DNA of 64,000 nt. It comes from Okapia johnstoni (taxonomy: Eukaryota > Chordata > Mammalia > Artiodactyla > Giraffidae). Positions 1 through 10,185 of the stretch are shown in pieces (within the stretch, counting starts at the first letter, position 1; each line of letters starts with the position of its first letter). The notes under the pieces were generated by a model. That model was not told the origin of the DNA and did no database searches. It was given only the letters and a program-made list of their open reading frames with translations. The stretch is from positions 95,381,628 to 95,445,627 of the forward strand of contig CM044309.1 of assembly GCA_024291935.2 (NCBI GenBank), given 5' to 3'. The position numbers and the translations under genes are program-made.

Positions 1-242
1 CTAGCCGCTGACTCCGAGGAGTCTTCTTGTCTGAATCGGGATGGAATGTTAGCTGAACCCTGAGGCTCAATGACTGCCTCTTTGCCTCTAGTGAACCCTC
101 TGGCCAAATTGCTGTTGGAATACTCAAAGGGACCCAGAGCTGGGACTGTCTCAAGCTCATAGAACAACTTATGTGACTCCTTTGTGTCTCCTGACTTAAA
201 ATGTGTGGCAGTATTAGATCTGAGCCTTGCTATCATCAAAGG
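1..242. other. No recognisable feature
   Basis: Single-copy-looking sequence before the first SINE. I recognise no exon, repeat or regulatory motif in it. Confidence 0.5.
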
Positions 243-449
243 GGGCTTCCCTAGTGGCTCAATGGTAAAGAATCTGCCTGCCAATGCTGGAGACGTGGAT
301 TCAGTCCCTGGATGGGGAAGATCCCCTGGAGTAGCAAATGGCAACCCACTCTGGTATTCTTGCTTGGGAAATCCCACGGCCAGAGGAGCGTGGTGGGCTA
401 CAGTCCATGGGGTCACAAAAGAGCCAGACACGACTTAGAAACAGCAAAC
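243..449 (+). mobile_element. Bov-tA SINE
   Basis: Full-length ruminant SINE. The tRNA-Glu-like head starts 'gggcttccctagtggctc', the middle has 'gatcccctggag', and the Bov-A tail has 'tacagtccatggggtc'. It moves using LINE (BovB-type) enzymes supplied in trans and encodes nothing. Open frames across it are by-products of the conserved SINE sequence. No clear target duplication is visible. Confidence 0.92.
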
Positions 450-471
450 AACTTTGTTAAAAGTTGGTGTT

Positions 472-595
472 GGGAATTCCCTGGCGGTCCTGTGGTTAGG
501 ACTCAGTTTTCCACTGCAGAAAGCATGGATTCAATTCCTGGTTAGGGAGTTAAGATCCTGAAAGCTGTGTAGTATGACCAAAAAAAAAAAAAAAA
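472..595 (+). mobile_element. CHR-2-type SINE with A tail
   Basis: Cetartiodactyl tRNA-Glu-derived SINE: head 'gggaattccctggcgg', box-B-like 'ggattcaattcctgg', then 'aagatcctg' and a 17-nt A tail (579-595). It lies 22 bp downstream of a Bov-tA in the same orientation. Confidence 0.8.
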
Positions 596-1015
596 CCATG
601 GTGTCATGGTTGTCCCAATCCAAGAGAGATCTAGGACCCTGACCAAGCCTCCGATATTTCCCCCAAAGACCTTAATAGAGTTGATCAAATCAGCTACAGT
701 CAGTTCACAGCATTCCTGCAGGAGGACACCCCATGCAGCAATAGCCAAGCAGTAAGCAGTGGGAAGACAATAGTTAATTAAATCAAGGTTTGACGCAGGC
801 TGAGATGATAGGCTGATAGTTGCTCAGAGGCTAAAAGAGGACGTTAGAGCTATTGGAGGGTAGGACTTTCCCTCACACTTCAGAGAGCATCCATTCCAAC
901 CCCCTCAATTAATACCAAGAGATTTGGAAGCCCCCCAGTTTCACAGATCATCTGTGTGACAGTTGGCACTACCATCCAGGTTTCTGAATCCTGCTGGAAT
1001 GTTCATTTCCCCTGA
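596..1015. other. No recognisable feature
   Basis: About 420 bp with no repeat consensus, exon or RNA gene that I can identify. Confidence 0.45.
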
Positions 1016-1209
1016 CAGTGGCACTTTCATCTGTATGTGCACCACAGTGCCCTGAGTGACTTGTTAAAATACAGATTGCTGGGCGTACCCCCAGAATATC
1101 TGATTCAGGAGGGCTGTGGCCGTGGGGGAGAGGGGCTGAGAATTTGCATTTCTGATAACTTTCAGGCAAGACCGATGCTGCTGTCCCAAGGACCACACTT
1201 GGAGAACTC
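1016..1209 (+). mobile_element. MER5A-like hAT-Charlie element
   Basis: Non-autonomous hAT DNA transposon. Recognised from 'cttgttaaaatacagattgc', 'tctgattcagga', 'gagaatttgcatttctgat' and 'ccacacttggagaac', which match the MER5A consensus as I remember it. The left end 'cagtg' and right end 'gagaac' fit the terminal inverted repeats. Old mammalian insertion, immobile. Confidence 0.8.
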
Positions 1210-2089
1210 CCGCACCACAGCAGACTCCTTCCTCACCAATCCACCCCCACCCCCACTCCTATCCAAATATCCCTCTGGGTCAATTCCATTCCCATGACCT
1301 CTAGTTGCAAACTGAGCCAAGAACAACCAAAATAGCCTCTCTTCCCCCACCCCTGGGCTTCTCAAGCTACTTGGTTTGAGGCCCTGCCTTCACATCGCAG
1401 GTTTAGCAAATGATCCACCTTCAAGGACAAGGTTTGTTTTCTCTTCTTTTTAGAAACACAGAATGCCTGTGAGGAACTAATGTCATTGAGCTTGGAAAAG
1501 CTTCCTGGGGCCAGATCAAGTTGGCATGGACCATCAAGTCAAGGCATAGGGCAACCAATTTGGCCCAGCTTTCAGGCAAAAAGTTCTGCATCCTAAGAAA
1601 CCCCTTAGCCCTGGGAAGACCACAATAATTTTCACCATATAAAGCATGGAGTTTAATCTGTGAATTTCAACAATGGAAGCAAGTCATTCCTTCACCGTAT
1701 CTACATTATCATGTGGTTCCCAGCTCTCTGTCAGGCCCAGGAAGACAAAATGACATACTACTATAGACTTTGACAATAGAAAGCTAGGTAGGCAACAAAT
1801 CTTACTGTAAGTATTTTAATTGAAGGTGTTTATGCACCAAAGCTACAGGAACAGAGCTGTACTTTAAAAGTACTAGAGGGCAGAAGAGGGAGACTGAGAG
1901 AAAGAAAAGCATATCAGTTTCAAGGGAAATTTTTTGTAATCAGGGATGCAGGAGGGTAAAGAATAGAGAGTAAAGTTCTTAGTTGGAGAGGGGACAGTGA
2001 AACAGAGAGGGTAGAATTACCTGGAGAGGTTTTGGTTTTATTTTCATTACTCATTCCTTGCCCTTTTCTGACACTTCCCCCCTCCCCAC
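1210..2089. other. No recognisable feature
   Basis: About 880 bp, unassigned. C-rich and purine-rich patches occur (around 1240-1260 and 1870-1900). No frame looks like a conserved exon. Confidence 0.4.
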
Positions 2090-2386
2090 ACTGGGATATA
2101 GTAGCTTTACAATGTTGTGTTAGAGTCTGCTGAACAACAAAGTGAGTCAGCAATGTGTATACATATATCCCCTTCCTCTTGGGTCTCCCTCCCACCCCAG
2201 CCCCATCCCACCCCTCTAGATCACCACAAACCACCGAGCTGAGCTGCCCTACACAGCAGGCCCCCACGCGTTATCTGTTTTACATATGGCAGTGTTCGGA
2301 CGTCAATCCTGATCTCCCAATTCATCCCACCTCCCCCACCCCGTGTCTACCCCTCTGTTCTCCACATCTGTGCTTCTATTCTTATT
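2090..2386 (-). mobile_element. L1 3' UTR fragment
   Basis: Reverse-oriented 3' UTR of an artiodactyl L1. Landmarks are 'tttacaatgttgtgttag', 'tgagtcagcaatgtgtat' and 'taccctctagatca'-like sequence followed by 'ttatctgttttacatatgg'. It has no coding part, and is diverged and 5' truncated. Confidence 0.75.
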
Positions 2387-2654
2387 GAGGATCCTCAGGG
2401 CAGCAGGAGAGACTGAAGGTGTACAAGGGAGAGAAAACATTTGATAGAGATGGTCCCAGAAGAGACAGGAGGGGGAAGAACCCACAGCGAAACTGGAAGG
2501 GTTGGCCCCGAATAAGGGGAGCACTCCATCTGTCTCAGAGGCCAGAAGAAGGGATGTGTCTCTTTGAGATCCCTAATCTCCCTGTATGAAGCCCTTTGTA
2601 TTCATTAACCCATTGTTCTCTCTCCTTGGATCCCACATCCATTTCATCCATCCT

Positions 2655-2825
2655 AAAACCTGAGAAAAATCTTTTAATTTCCCTGAGTCCCAGTTTGCCT
2701 ATTTATAAAATAGTGATAACAATGACTCCTTCAGCAAGAAAAGTGAAAATCAAGTGACAGAAAGTAAGTCAGGGTTTCAGAGACAGTATCTAACTTACAG
2801 CAGCTGCTCATTAAATAACTCCATT
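2655..2825 (+). mobile_element. MIR-like SINE
   Basis: Pattern of a MIR 3' half: 'cctgagtcccagtttgcct', 'tataaaatagtgataa', then 'gctgctcattaaataact'. Heavily diverged, so the assignment is tentative. Confidence 0.45.
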
Positions 2826-3223
2826 TCTTCCATCCTTGCCTTTCTCCCTCCTCACCCCATGTGACATCCTATTTGGAGATCCTTCTTTCCCTCACCTGTG
2901 ACTATATAACATATTTTGAGTTTAAAAATCCCTCTAGGAAAACCATAGGTACACCTTCTCTCCAGAAAAGAAATGTCCATTGATTTGCATATATGTTATG
3001 CAGTTGATTCACCATGTGGAGCCCATTCATGGATTTCCTCAGATTAAGACTTTCGGTTTTACAGCAGGAATCTGTGAAGCAAGATTTGCCACTCAGTCAG
3101 TTGGAGATTGGGGGAAATGTATTATTCATATACAATTATATTTTCATTGTTATTTTTGCATCAGTATAATATGTATATGTATACGTATTATACTGTATAT
3201 GTATTAATACGTATAATGTTGGT
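2826..3223. other. No gene; AT-rich hairpin at right end
   Basis: No recognisable exon or repeat family. The right end is an alternating TA/TG tract. It contains a perfect 11-bp inverted repeat (3180-3190 and 3205-3215) around a 14-nt loop. Confidence 0.5.
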
Positions 3224-3237
3224 ACTATAGCACATGT

Positions 3238-3450
3238 GGGCTTCCCTGGTGGCTCAGTGGTAAAGAATCCTCCTGCCAATGCGAATGACTCGGGTTCAAT
3301 CTCTGGATCAAGAAGATCCCCTGGAGAAGGAAATGGCAACCCACCCCAGTATTCTTGCCTGGGAAATCTCATGGCCAGAGCAGCCTGGCGGGCTACAGTC
3401 CATGGGGTTGCAAAAGAGTAGGACAACGACTTAGTGGTTAAACAACAGCA
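3238..3450 (+). mobile_element. Bov-tA SINE with 14-bp target duplication
   Basis: Complete copy from 'ggcttccctggtggctc' to 'aaacaacagca'. It is flanked by perfect 14-bp repeats 'actatagcacatgt' at 3224-3237 and 3451-3464. This is the expected product of target-primed retrotransposition and fixes both ends. Confidence 0.95.
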
Positions 3451-3464
3451 ACTATAGCACATGT

Positions 3465-4045
3465 ATATTTTAAGATAAATATATTTGGGTTCCTCTTCAA
3501 AGTCATTTAAAGGATACTCTTCAATTACCACCTACTCAGAGGAAATTCATATTTTAAGCAACTAAGCTTTCGATGGGTAAAAGAAAGCAATAGAATTTCA
3601 GAGGGAAAGGGAACACTGGCAGACAGGAAGGATATTTGGCCTTCCTGGAGGTCTTTGTGGTATGCCCAAAATCACTCCCACTAAGCTGCTGCCTGCTTTT
3701 TTCTGCCCAGGCAGAGCCCTGGGAGAAAGGAAGGAAGAAAATTATTAGTACTATCCTATCCCACAAAGACAAAGAGAGAGGATTTATTGCTGCTCCACAC
3801 TTAAGTCCTCCATACCCTGCCATCATCCATCCCTCCTTAAATAAATGCTGGTTGTCATCAAAATGATTATTATTACTATGCAGGCCAGATCCTCTGATGA
3901 AATGAAGCTGATGAAACACTCCTCTCAAGTAAAGAGACTAAACTATTCCCAGGTGGCCTGATTTATTCCCTGGAAGTTGTGGTTTTCCAAGTGGAACCCT
4001 GATGGTTGAAAGGCGTTCCCTCGTTGCTTTAGAATGGAAAGTTAA
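3465..4045. other. No recognisable feature
   Basis: About 580 bp, unassigned. Overlapping open frames on both strands (3554-3928 minus, 3636-3866 plus) show no recognisable protein features. Confidence 0.4.
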
Positions 4046-4357
4046 CCCTACAGAGTACACGTCTGCAGGGCAGGAAGGCCAGGCTGCGTCCAGGTGCCCA
4101 AGCAGGTGACCAAAGAAGATGGCATTTCCCCATGGTTTCTTGTCCAGCGGCGTTCTCAGAAACTACTAGAGATTTTAACCCAGAAGCATTTCACTCCTGA
4201 ATCACAAATTGCTGATATGTCCGTGGAGGGTTGCAGTCCATCAGCACGTGGTGGAGGACTTATTAAGAACTATGATCCACTGTGGAAGAATTCCATGCCC
4301 AAGCTTAACCATGAACTTGCTAAGCTAGAGAGGAAAGATTGGCCTCTTAAATGCTAA
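4046..4357 (+). pseudogene. Unassigned 103-codon open frame, possible retrocopy
   Basis: A reading frame open from just after the stop at 4043-4045 to TAA at 4355-4357. It has no ATG near its left end: the position sometimes taken as a start (4094) is GTG. The inferred protein is hydrophilic, mixed-charge and soluble-looking ('ISPWFLVQRRSQKLLEI' early, 'KNYDPLWKNSMPKLNHEL' late). It has no membrane segment and no motif I can assign. About 150 bp of AT-rich sequence follows it, resembling a 3' UTR, ending near an A-rich stretch at 4514-4520. It overlaps no transposon I recognise, unlike nearly every other long frame in the window. It could be a fragment of a processed pseudogene, a terminal exon or chance. 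The parent gene is not recognised. Confidence 0.25.
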
Positions 4358-4634
4358 AACAGATATAATTTACTTAAGTTTTGCTTTGTTTTATTTTGAA
4401 GTAGTCTTTTTCTTTGTATTTTGAATGTATAGAAAAGATGACAGTGGAGGATAATTTTCATCTTTCTATGTGATGGATGTATCAATGTAAAATATATATA
4501 ATGGAAAAGTTTTTAAAAAACAGAAGAATCTACTAGCGAGCAAGTGAAGAGTTTCCCAGAGCATGTGAAGAGTTTCCTGGACCCCACCCCAGAGATGTGG
4601 ATGCGCTGGTCAGGCAGGGCCTGTGTGTGTGTGT

Positions 4635-4893
4635 GCTGTATGCTTAGTTGCTCAGTCGGGTCTGACTCTTTGAGACCCCATGGATTGCAGCACACAAGAC
4701 TTCCCCATCTTTCACCATCTCCTTGAGTTTGCGCAACCTCATGTCCATTGAATCAGTGATGCCATCCAACCATCTCATCCTCTGTCTCCCCCTTCTCTTC
4801 CTGCCCTCAATCTTTCCCAGCATCAGGGTCTTTTCCAAGGAGTTGGCTCTTCACATCAGAAGGCCAAAGTATTGGAACTTCAGCTTCAGCATC
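4635..4893 (-). mobile_element. BovB LINE 3'-end fragment
   Basis: Reverse-oriented BovB tail. Landmarks are 'gcttagttgctcagtcgg', 'ttcaccatctccttgag', 'atgccatccaaccatctc' and 'ggccaaagtattggaac'. It is 5' truncated, keeping only the last ~260 bp of a ~3.2-kb RTE-clade LINE. A short TG tract (4622-4634) abuts it. Confidence 0.85.
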
Positions 4894-5567
4894 CCTTGAG
4901 GAGGAACCAAAAGTTCCTTGACAATTTGCTCGCCTTTGACTGTTTTCCTTTGTTTCTGCATGTTCTCACTTCTCTGATGAAACTAATTCTTTGGCTAAAA
5001 TTTTTCCACAGACAAAAGGCAGGCAGAGGATGTGGGAGGGGGAGGACCAGGGGGTCCTGCTCTGTTTCAGCCTCTCTCCCTCTGTGTTCCCTCTTCAGCC
5101 TCTTTGCTCTACTGGCTGCTAAGTGATGTTTCTAAAACTTGAGTATATCATTCTTTACTCAGAATAATGTTGACTGTGAACCTCAGTTAACCCTAAATAG
5201 AACCCAAATGGTTTATACAGGGACAGAGTATAATAGGCCCAATGTGTTTTGCTTTGTTTTCATCCCCAGTTATGCCACTGCGGGTTCATCTCTCCAGGCA
5301 TTCTTTTCCCATCAGAGGAAATTTGAAGATGCTCAGGGCCACGCCAAGTGATGGTCAGTGCAGGAGGTCAGCGTGGTGACACCAACTGCAGGTTCTCTCC
5401 TGGGTGACTTCCTGAAGTCAACTCCCCATGGCACAGGCTACCATCTATTGCCACCAAAGCTAGCTTGTCCCAGCTCCATGCTTTTTTTCTTCTCTTGCTT
5501 TTGATAAAATAAATGTATATCCTTTCCCAAGAGAGCATTAAAGATACAGAAGGAGAAAGAGAAAAAA
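4894..5567. other. No recognisable feature
   Basis: About 670 bp, unassigned. No repeat consensus or exon is evident. Confidence 0.4.
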
Positions 5568-6398
5568 ACATATTTTTATTGGAATATAATTGCTTTACAA
5601 TGTTGTGTTAGTTTCTGTACAACATTGTCAATGTACAACACTGAATCAGCCATGTAAATACATATATCCCTTCCCTCTAGATCCTCCCTCCCACCTCAGT
5701 CCACCCCTTCTAGGCCATCACAGAGCACCGGGCTGAACTCCCTGTGCTAGCTGAACAGGGAGCTAGCACACTGAACTCCCACTAGCTATCTGTTTTACAC
5801 ATGGTAGTGTATATATGTCAGTCCTACTATCTCAGTTCATCCCCCACTCATTCCCTCTCTGTGTCCACAAGTCCATTCTCTATGTCTGTGCCTCGCTCTG
5901 GCCCTGCAAATAGGTTCATCAGTACCATTTTTCTAGATTCCATATTCTGACTTGCTTCACTCTGTATGACAGGCTCTAGGTTCATCTACATCACTACAAC
6001 TGATTCAATTTCACTCCTTTTTATGGCTAATCTTTCACTGTATATGTGTACCGCATCTTCTTTGTTCATTCATCTGTGGATGGACATCTAGATTGTTTCC
6101 ATGTCCTGGCTTTGTATTAATAAATAGAGCTGCAACACTGAGGTACATGTGTCTTTCTGAGTGATGGTTTTCTCAGGGTATATGCCCAATAGTGGGATTG
6201 CTGGGTCATATGGTTTAGTTCTATGTTTAGTTAAGGAACCTCCAGACTGTTGTCCACAGTGGCTGTACCAATTTACATTCCCACCAACAGTGCAAGAGGG
6301 TTCCCTTTTCTCTGCACCCTCTCCAGCATTTACTGTTTGAAGTTTTTCGATGATGGCCTCTCTGGCCCGTGTGAGATGGTATTTCTTAATCACACCCT
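5568..6398 (-). mobile_element. L1 3' end (ORF2 C-terminus plus 3' UTR)
   Basis: About 830 bp of reverse-oriented artiodactyl L1. The 3' UTR starts at 'tattggaatataattgct' and the ORF2 3' end follows: 'gggattgctgggtcatatgg', 'attcccaccaacagtgcaag'. It is 5' truncated, and the coding part is interrupted by substitutions and small indels. A duplicated 'agctagcac'-type patch lies near 5745-5770. Confidence 0.85.
6088..6393 (-). pseudogene. L1 ORF2 C-terminal remnant
   Basis: On the minus strand the frame encodes 'YDPAIPLLGIYPEKTITQKD', the well-known stretch in the C-terminal region of mammalian L1 ORF2p, downstream of the reverse transcriptase. The upstream part is out of register with the family, and no endonuclease or RT domain is present. 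It is non-functional as a protein. Confidence 0.8.
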
Positions 6399-6939
6399 TA
6401 GCCTAGATCATCCCAAGCAAAAGCCATTGTTTGCTCGGTGTCACTAATCAGTGTGCTGGGAGAAATGACAACACCCGATGATCTGCTTGTCTCCTCAGAG
6501 CTGCACTTCTGCAAGTTCTCTAGTGTATTTTGTTTCTGGTTAGCAAGCACTAGTAACCCTGGATTGGTTTTCCTGTTAACAATCCTGCAGCACCAGGAAT
6601 AGGAGAAACTGAAACATAGTCTCGGTTGTGAAAAGCAACCACCACTCAGGGCTGACTATCAACACCTCCAGAAAGAATTCTAGTTCAAATACTTTATCTT
6701 GGTAACCTCTGAACCGACCAACAGAGAGAGCAAGAGGCTGTTTAAAAGAAAAAAAAGGCAAATAATCAGCTTGGAAGTTCAATTCTCCTGAAGAAAGTAA
6801 AAAAAAGCCCATCTAAGAAATCCTTCCCAAGAAAATGTGGCTGAATCCTGAAATTCTCATATCTCATTCCTCTGTCTGCCTCAGAACCTGTCTCTACCCT
6901 TCTGACCTCTCTTTGGATAACCCCAAACCCACAATTTTC
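6399..6939. other. No recognisable feature
   Basis: About 540 bp with no repeat or exon that I can identify. Confidence 0.4.
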
Positions 6940-6959
6940 AAGAAAATTGTTCGATTCTT

Positions 6960-7315
6960 TTTTAATTAATTTATTTTTAATTGGATTATAATTGCTTTAC
7001 AATGTTGTGTTAGTTTCTGCTGTGTGATGAGGTGAATCAGCCATATGTATACCTCTTGAGGCTCCCTCCCACCACCCCATCCCACCCTCTAGGTCATCAC
7101 AGAGCACCAAGCTGAGCTCCCTTTGCTGTATGGCAGCTTCCCACCAGCTGTCTGTGGTGCATATATGTCAACGCTACTCTTCCAATTCATCCCACCCTTC
7201 CCTTCCCCTTCTGCGTCCACAAGTCCATTCTCGACATCTGCATCTCTATGCCTGCCCTGCAGATTGGTTCATCAGTACCGTTTTTCTGGATTCCATGTAT
7301 ATGTGTTCATATTTG
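6960..7315 (-). mobile_element. L1 3' UTR insertion with 20-bp target duplication
   Basis: Reverse-oriented L1 3' UTR ('aattgctttacaatgttgtg', 'gtgaatcagccatatgta'). It is flanked by 20-bp repeats at 6940-6959 and 7316-7335 that differ only where the left copy has CG and the right copy has TA. The copy is severely 5' truncated. Confidence 0.88.
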
Positions 7316-7335
7316 AAGAAAATTGTTTAATTCTT

Positions 7336-8794
7336 AAGCTTTAGGATATTTTTTCAAATAAAAATTGTGAGTAGATTTTCCTTAAGAATAAATTGATTCT
7401 GATTAAATGTCTTGGAAACCCAAGTTTACTATGGGATTTATTTAAGTGTTTATTAGAGTTGACCCTAGATGTGAAAACTGACCCATAGATAGATAGAGAT
7501 GCATATAGATGCAGATACACACAAAAAACTCAATTCACTGGCTACATTAACAGCCTCATCTGTACTCTCTTCGGTTTCAGGAAGGGTATGGTTGGCTGCC
7601 TTTATGGCCTCATTTAGCATCTCAAAATGGGCACTTCTTTTTTAAGAAGGGTTACAGCATGACTCAGCCACTTAGTGAATCTGACTAATTAGCATTCTGT
7701 CTCCCATTAACAGCATTAAAAACAACAACTGGGGCTCTGAATCTCTCTCACATTTCCAAACAGACCTTCTCAATGTCAAGGACATTTGTTGCTCTCTGAC
7801 CCTGGTGAACTTTTGGCCCAGTTAATCCCTGAGAAGAAGCCCTCCTACGACCCTTAATAGAGAAGGCATCATCTTAAATGGCCTCCTAAATTGTCAGCCT
7901 CCTAAACTGTACCACCTTTTCAGAAATACAATTCCAAATTAAAATTCTATGTCAGAAGGAAAACATTAACCAAATTGCAACCGTTCTTCTGAGCCTCATT
8001 GAACTCAGGTGCCGAAGTTGAGAAGGCAAATTTACATAGAGTGTGTTTTGAGTTTTGATGTTTCTCTTTTTTTTGCGGGCGGGGGTGGGGGGGCCTCTAC
8101 ATACTCATAATTGTGTAAGGGCTATAGCAAAAATTTAGGTCTAAAATGACAAAATTAAAATTCAGACTTGGCTCCAGTGAGGTGGCGAGAAAGACAGAAA
8201 GCTAGCTAAATATTAAGAAAGCATAACCGTGTGTGAATTGCGTGCCCTGCAAATGTACCAGGATTTCCTTTACTCAAAGGGGGAAACTTAAACAGCAACT
8301 TCGCTCAATAAAAGAGATTCAAAACACCCATGAATCAAAGCAATGTTTTTAGTCTTTTTAAATCCTTGCTTTTTTTATGTGCTGCTTTGCTGTAAAGATT
8401 GGAGGCGGGGGGGCGGGGGGGGTGCTGGTGAGTCATTGAGTTCTCTCAGAAAAATGTTGTCATTCATGTATTCAATAAATATGATTGTGCAGGTTGTCTT
8501 GCTTCTGTACTGATGATATAGACAAGACAGACTTTATCTCTGCCTTTGAAGAATTCATCATCAAGGAGGAAAACAGTCATGACAGGAGGGACATAATAGA
8601 AGCAGGCAGACAGGACCAGAGCTGAGAGGAGACCCACCTATAGACAAGAGGGCTAGGGGGCTGTGTTCCAGGAGAAATGACTCAGAATGTGAACTTTGGA
8701 TTTTCCTCTCTGCTTCCTTCTAGAGCTAGGCAAGCACATCCTTGATAAGTCTGCACGTTTTATTTTCATCTAGGTCATTTATTTATTAGTCACT
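7336..8794. other. Mostly unassigned; two G-rich tracts
   Basis: About 1.46 kb with no gene. Two plus-strand G-run clusters (8075-8093 and 8405-8422) are potential quadruplex formers. The stretch 8465-8590 ('tattcaataaatatga' through 'ctctgcctttgaagaattc') resembles an old L2-type LINE tail, with low certainty. The rest looks single-copy. Confidence 0.4.
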
Positions 8795-9012
8795 GGGGCT
8801 TTCCAGGTGGCATAGTGGTAAAGAATTCACCTGCCAATGCAGGAAAAGCAAGAGACCCAGGTTTGATCCCTGAGTGGGGAAGATCCCCTGGAGGAGGAAA
8901 TGGCAACGCACGGCAGTATTCTTGCCTGGGAAACGCCATGGACAGAGGAGCCTGGCAGGCTACAGTCCATGGGGTTGTAAAGAGTCAGACATGACTGAGT
9001 GACTGAGCACAA
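8795..9012 (+). mobile_element. Bov-tA SINE
   Basis: Complete plus-strand copy: 'ggggctttccaggtggc', 'gatcccctggaggagg', 'tacagtccatggggttg', tail 'actgagtgactgagc'. A few extra bases after the head ('aaaagcaagag') mark a subfamily-type insertion. Confidence 0.92.
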
Positions 9013-9101
9013 GCCCTTGATACTGTGCTAAATATAGCCTATATATTTTCTCAATTCTTCTTCTTCAAACTATATGCAGTAGGTTGTAAGATTACCCTCT
9101 T

Positions 9102-9831
9102 TGTTATGAATTGTGTTCCCCACCCAAATTCATATATTGAAATCAATATTCCCAATACCTCAGAATGAGACTATATTTAGAGATAGCGACTTTATTTTAT
9201 TTTTAATAAATTTATTTATTTTAGTTGGGGGCTAATTACTTTACAATATTGTAGTAGTTTTTGCCATACATTGACATGAATCAGCCATGGGTTCACATGT
9301 GCTCCCCCTCCCGAACCTTCCTCCCACCTCCCTCCCCATCCCATCCTTCTGGGTCATCCCAATGCTCCAGCCCTGAGCATCCGTCCCATGCATAGAACAT
9401 GGAATGGTGTTCCGCTTCACATATGACAATATACATGTTTCAATGTCATTGTCCCAGAACGTCCCACCCTCACCTTCTTCCTCAGAGTCCACAGGACTGT
9501 TCTATGCATCTGTGTTAGAGAGATAGCGACTTTAAAGAGGTGGTTAAGTTATACTGGGGTCATTAGGGTGGGCCCTAACCCAATGTCTCTGGTGTCCTTA
9601 TAAGAAGAGGTGATTAGAACACAGGCAACCCAGACAGAGCGAGGACCACGCAAGGATGTAGCAAGAAGGTGGCTGTCCGCAAGCAAAGGAGGCAGAGACC
9701 TCAGGAGTCAACCCTGCCTGCACAATGATCGTGGACTTCCAGCCTCTAGAACTGTGAGAAAATAAACAAGAATGTTTAAGTCACCCAGACTGTGGGTATT
9801 TTGTTATGACCACCTGGCAAACTAATACACC
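9102..9831 (+). mobile_element. Old MLT/MaLR-like LTR, split by an L1
   Basis: Left part 9102-9194 ('tgttatgaattgtgttccc') and right part 9535-9831 ('ggtgtccttataagaagag', 'gacttccagcctctagaac', 'gtattttgttatgac', 'aatacacc') form one LTR-like unit with the TG...CA end style. It is interrupted by an L1 at 9195-9518. The exact family is uncertain: I recall this consensus as a mammalian MaLR-type LTR. Confidence 0.6.
9195..9518 (-). mobile_element. L1 3' UTR nested in the LTR, 16-bp target duplication
   Basis: Reverse-oriented L1 3' UTR with T-rich start (its A tail), 'gggggctaattactttacaa' and 'gacatgaatcagccatgg'. The perfect 16-bp repeat 'agagatagcgacttta' occurs at 9179-9194 and 9519-9534, proving insertion into the older LTR. 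Confidence 0.9.
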
Positions 9832-9835
9832 TTTC

Positions 9836-10185
9836 GTGTAGATAAGAAAGAGGAAACTTAGTTGCTCAAAGTTACACAGAAAGGGCTTCCCAGGTGGCGC
9901 CAGTGGTAAAGAACCTGCCTGCCAGTGCAGGAGACTCAGGAGTCGCAGGTTCAATCCCTGGGTCAGGAGGATCCCCTGGAGAAAGACATGGCAACCCACT
10001 GCAGTATTCTTGCCTGGAGAATCACATGGTCAGAGAGGGGCCTGGAGGGCTACAGTCCACGGGATCACAAAGAGTTAGACACAACTGAAGTGACTTAGCA
10101 CGCATGCATGCACACAGAAAGTACCAGAGTCAAGATTTGAGACTAGGTCTGTCTAACCCAGATCTTAACTGCCAAGCACGATTGT
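9836..10185 (-). mobile_element. MIR split by a Bov-tA
   Basis: Reverse MIR pattern: 'gaggaaacttagttgctcaaagttacacag' in outline before 9883, resuming at 10122 with 'taccagagtcaagatttg' and 'taacccagatcttaac'. The two halves join colinearly once the Bov-tA and one target copy are removed. Confidence 0.6.
9884..10111 (+). mobile_element. Bov-tA SINE with 10-bp target duplication
   Basis: Head 'ggcttcccaggtggcgcc', tail 'gacttagcacgcatgcatg'. The direct repeats 'acacagaaag' at 9874-9883 and 10112-10121 bracket it inside a MIR. Confidence 0.93.

Noticed and set aside
243..320. tRNA-like heads in SINEs as possible tRNA genes
   Set aside because: They are tRNA-Glu-derived SINE heads with degenerate arms, continuous with the SINE body. 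No free-standing tRNA cloverleaf was found.
3236..3421. Frames with 'GFPGGSVVKNPPANAGD' type sequence at many SINE sites
   Set aside because: Direct translations of the Bov-tA head and body, repeated at each copy and not coding.
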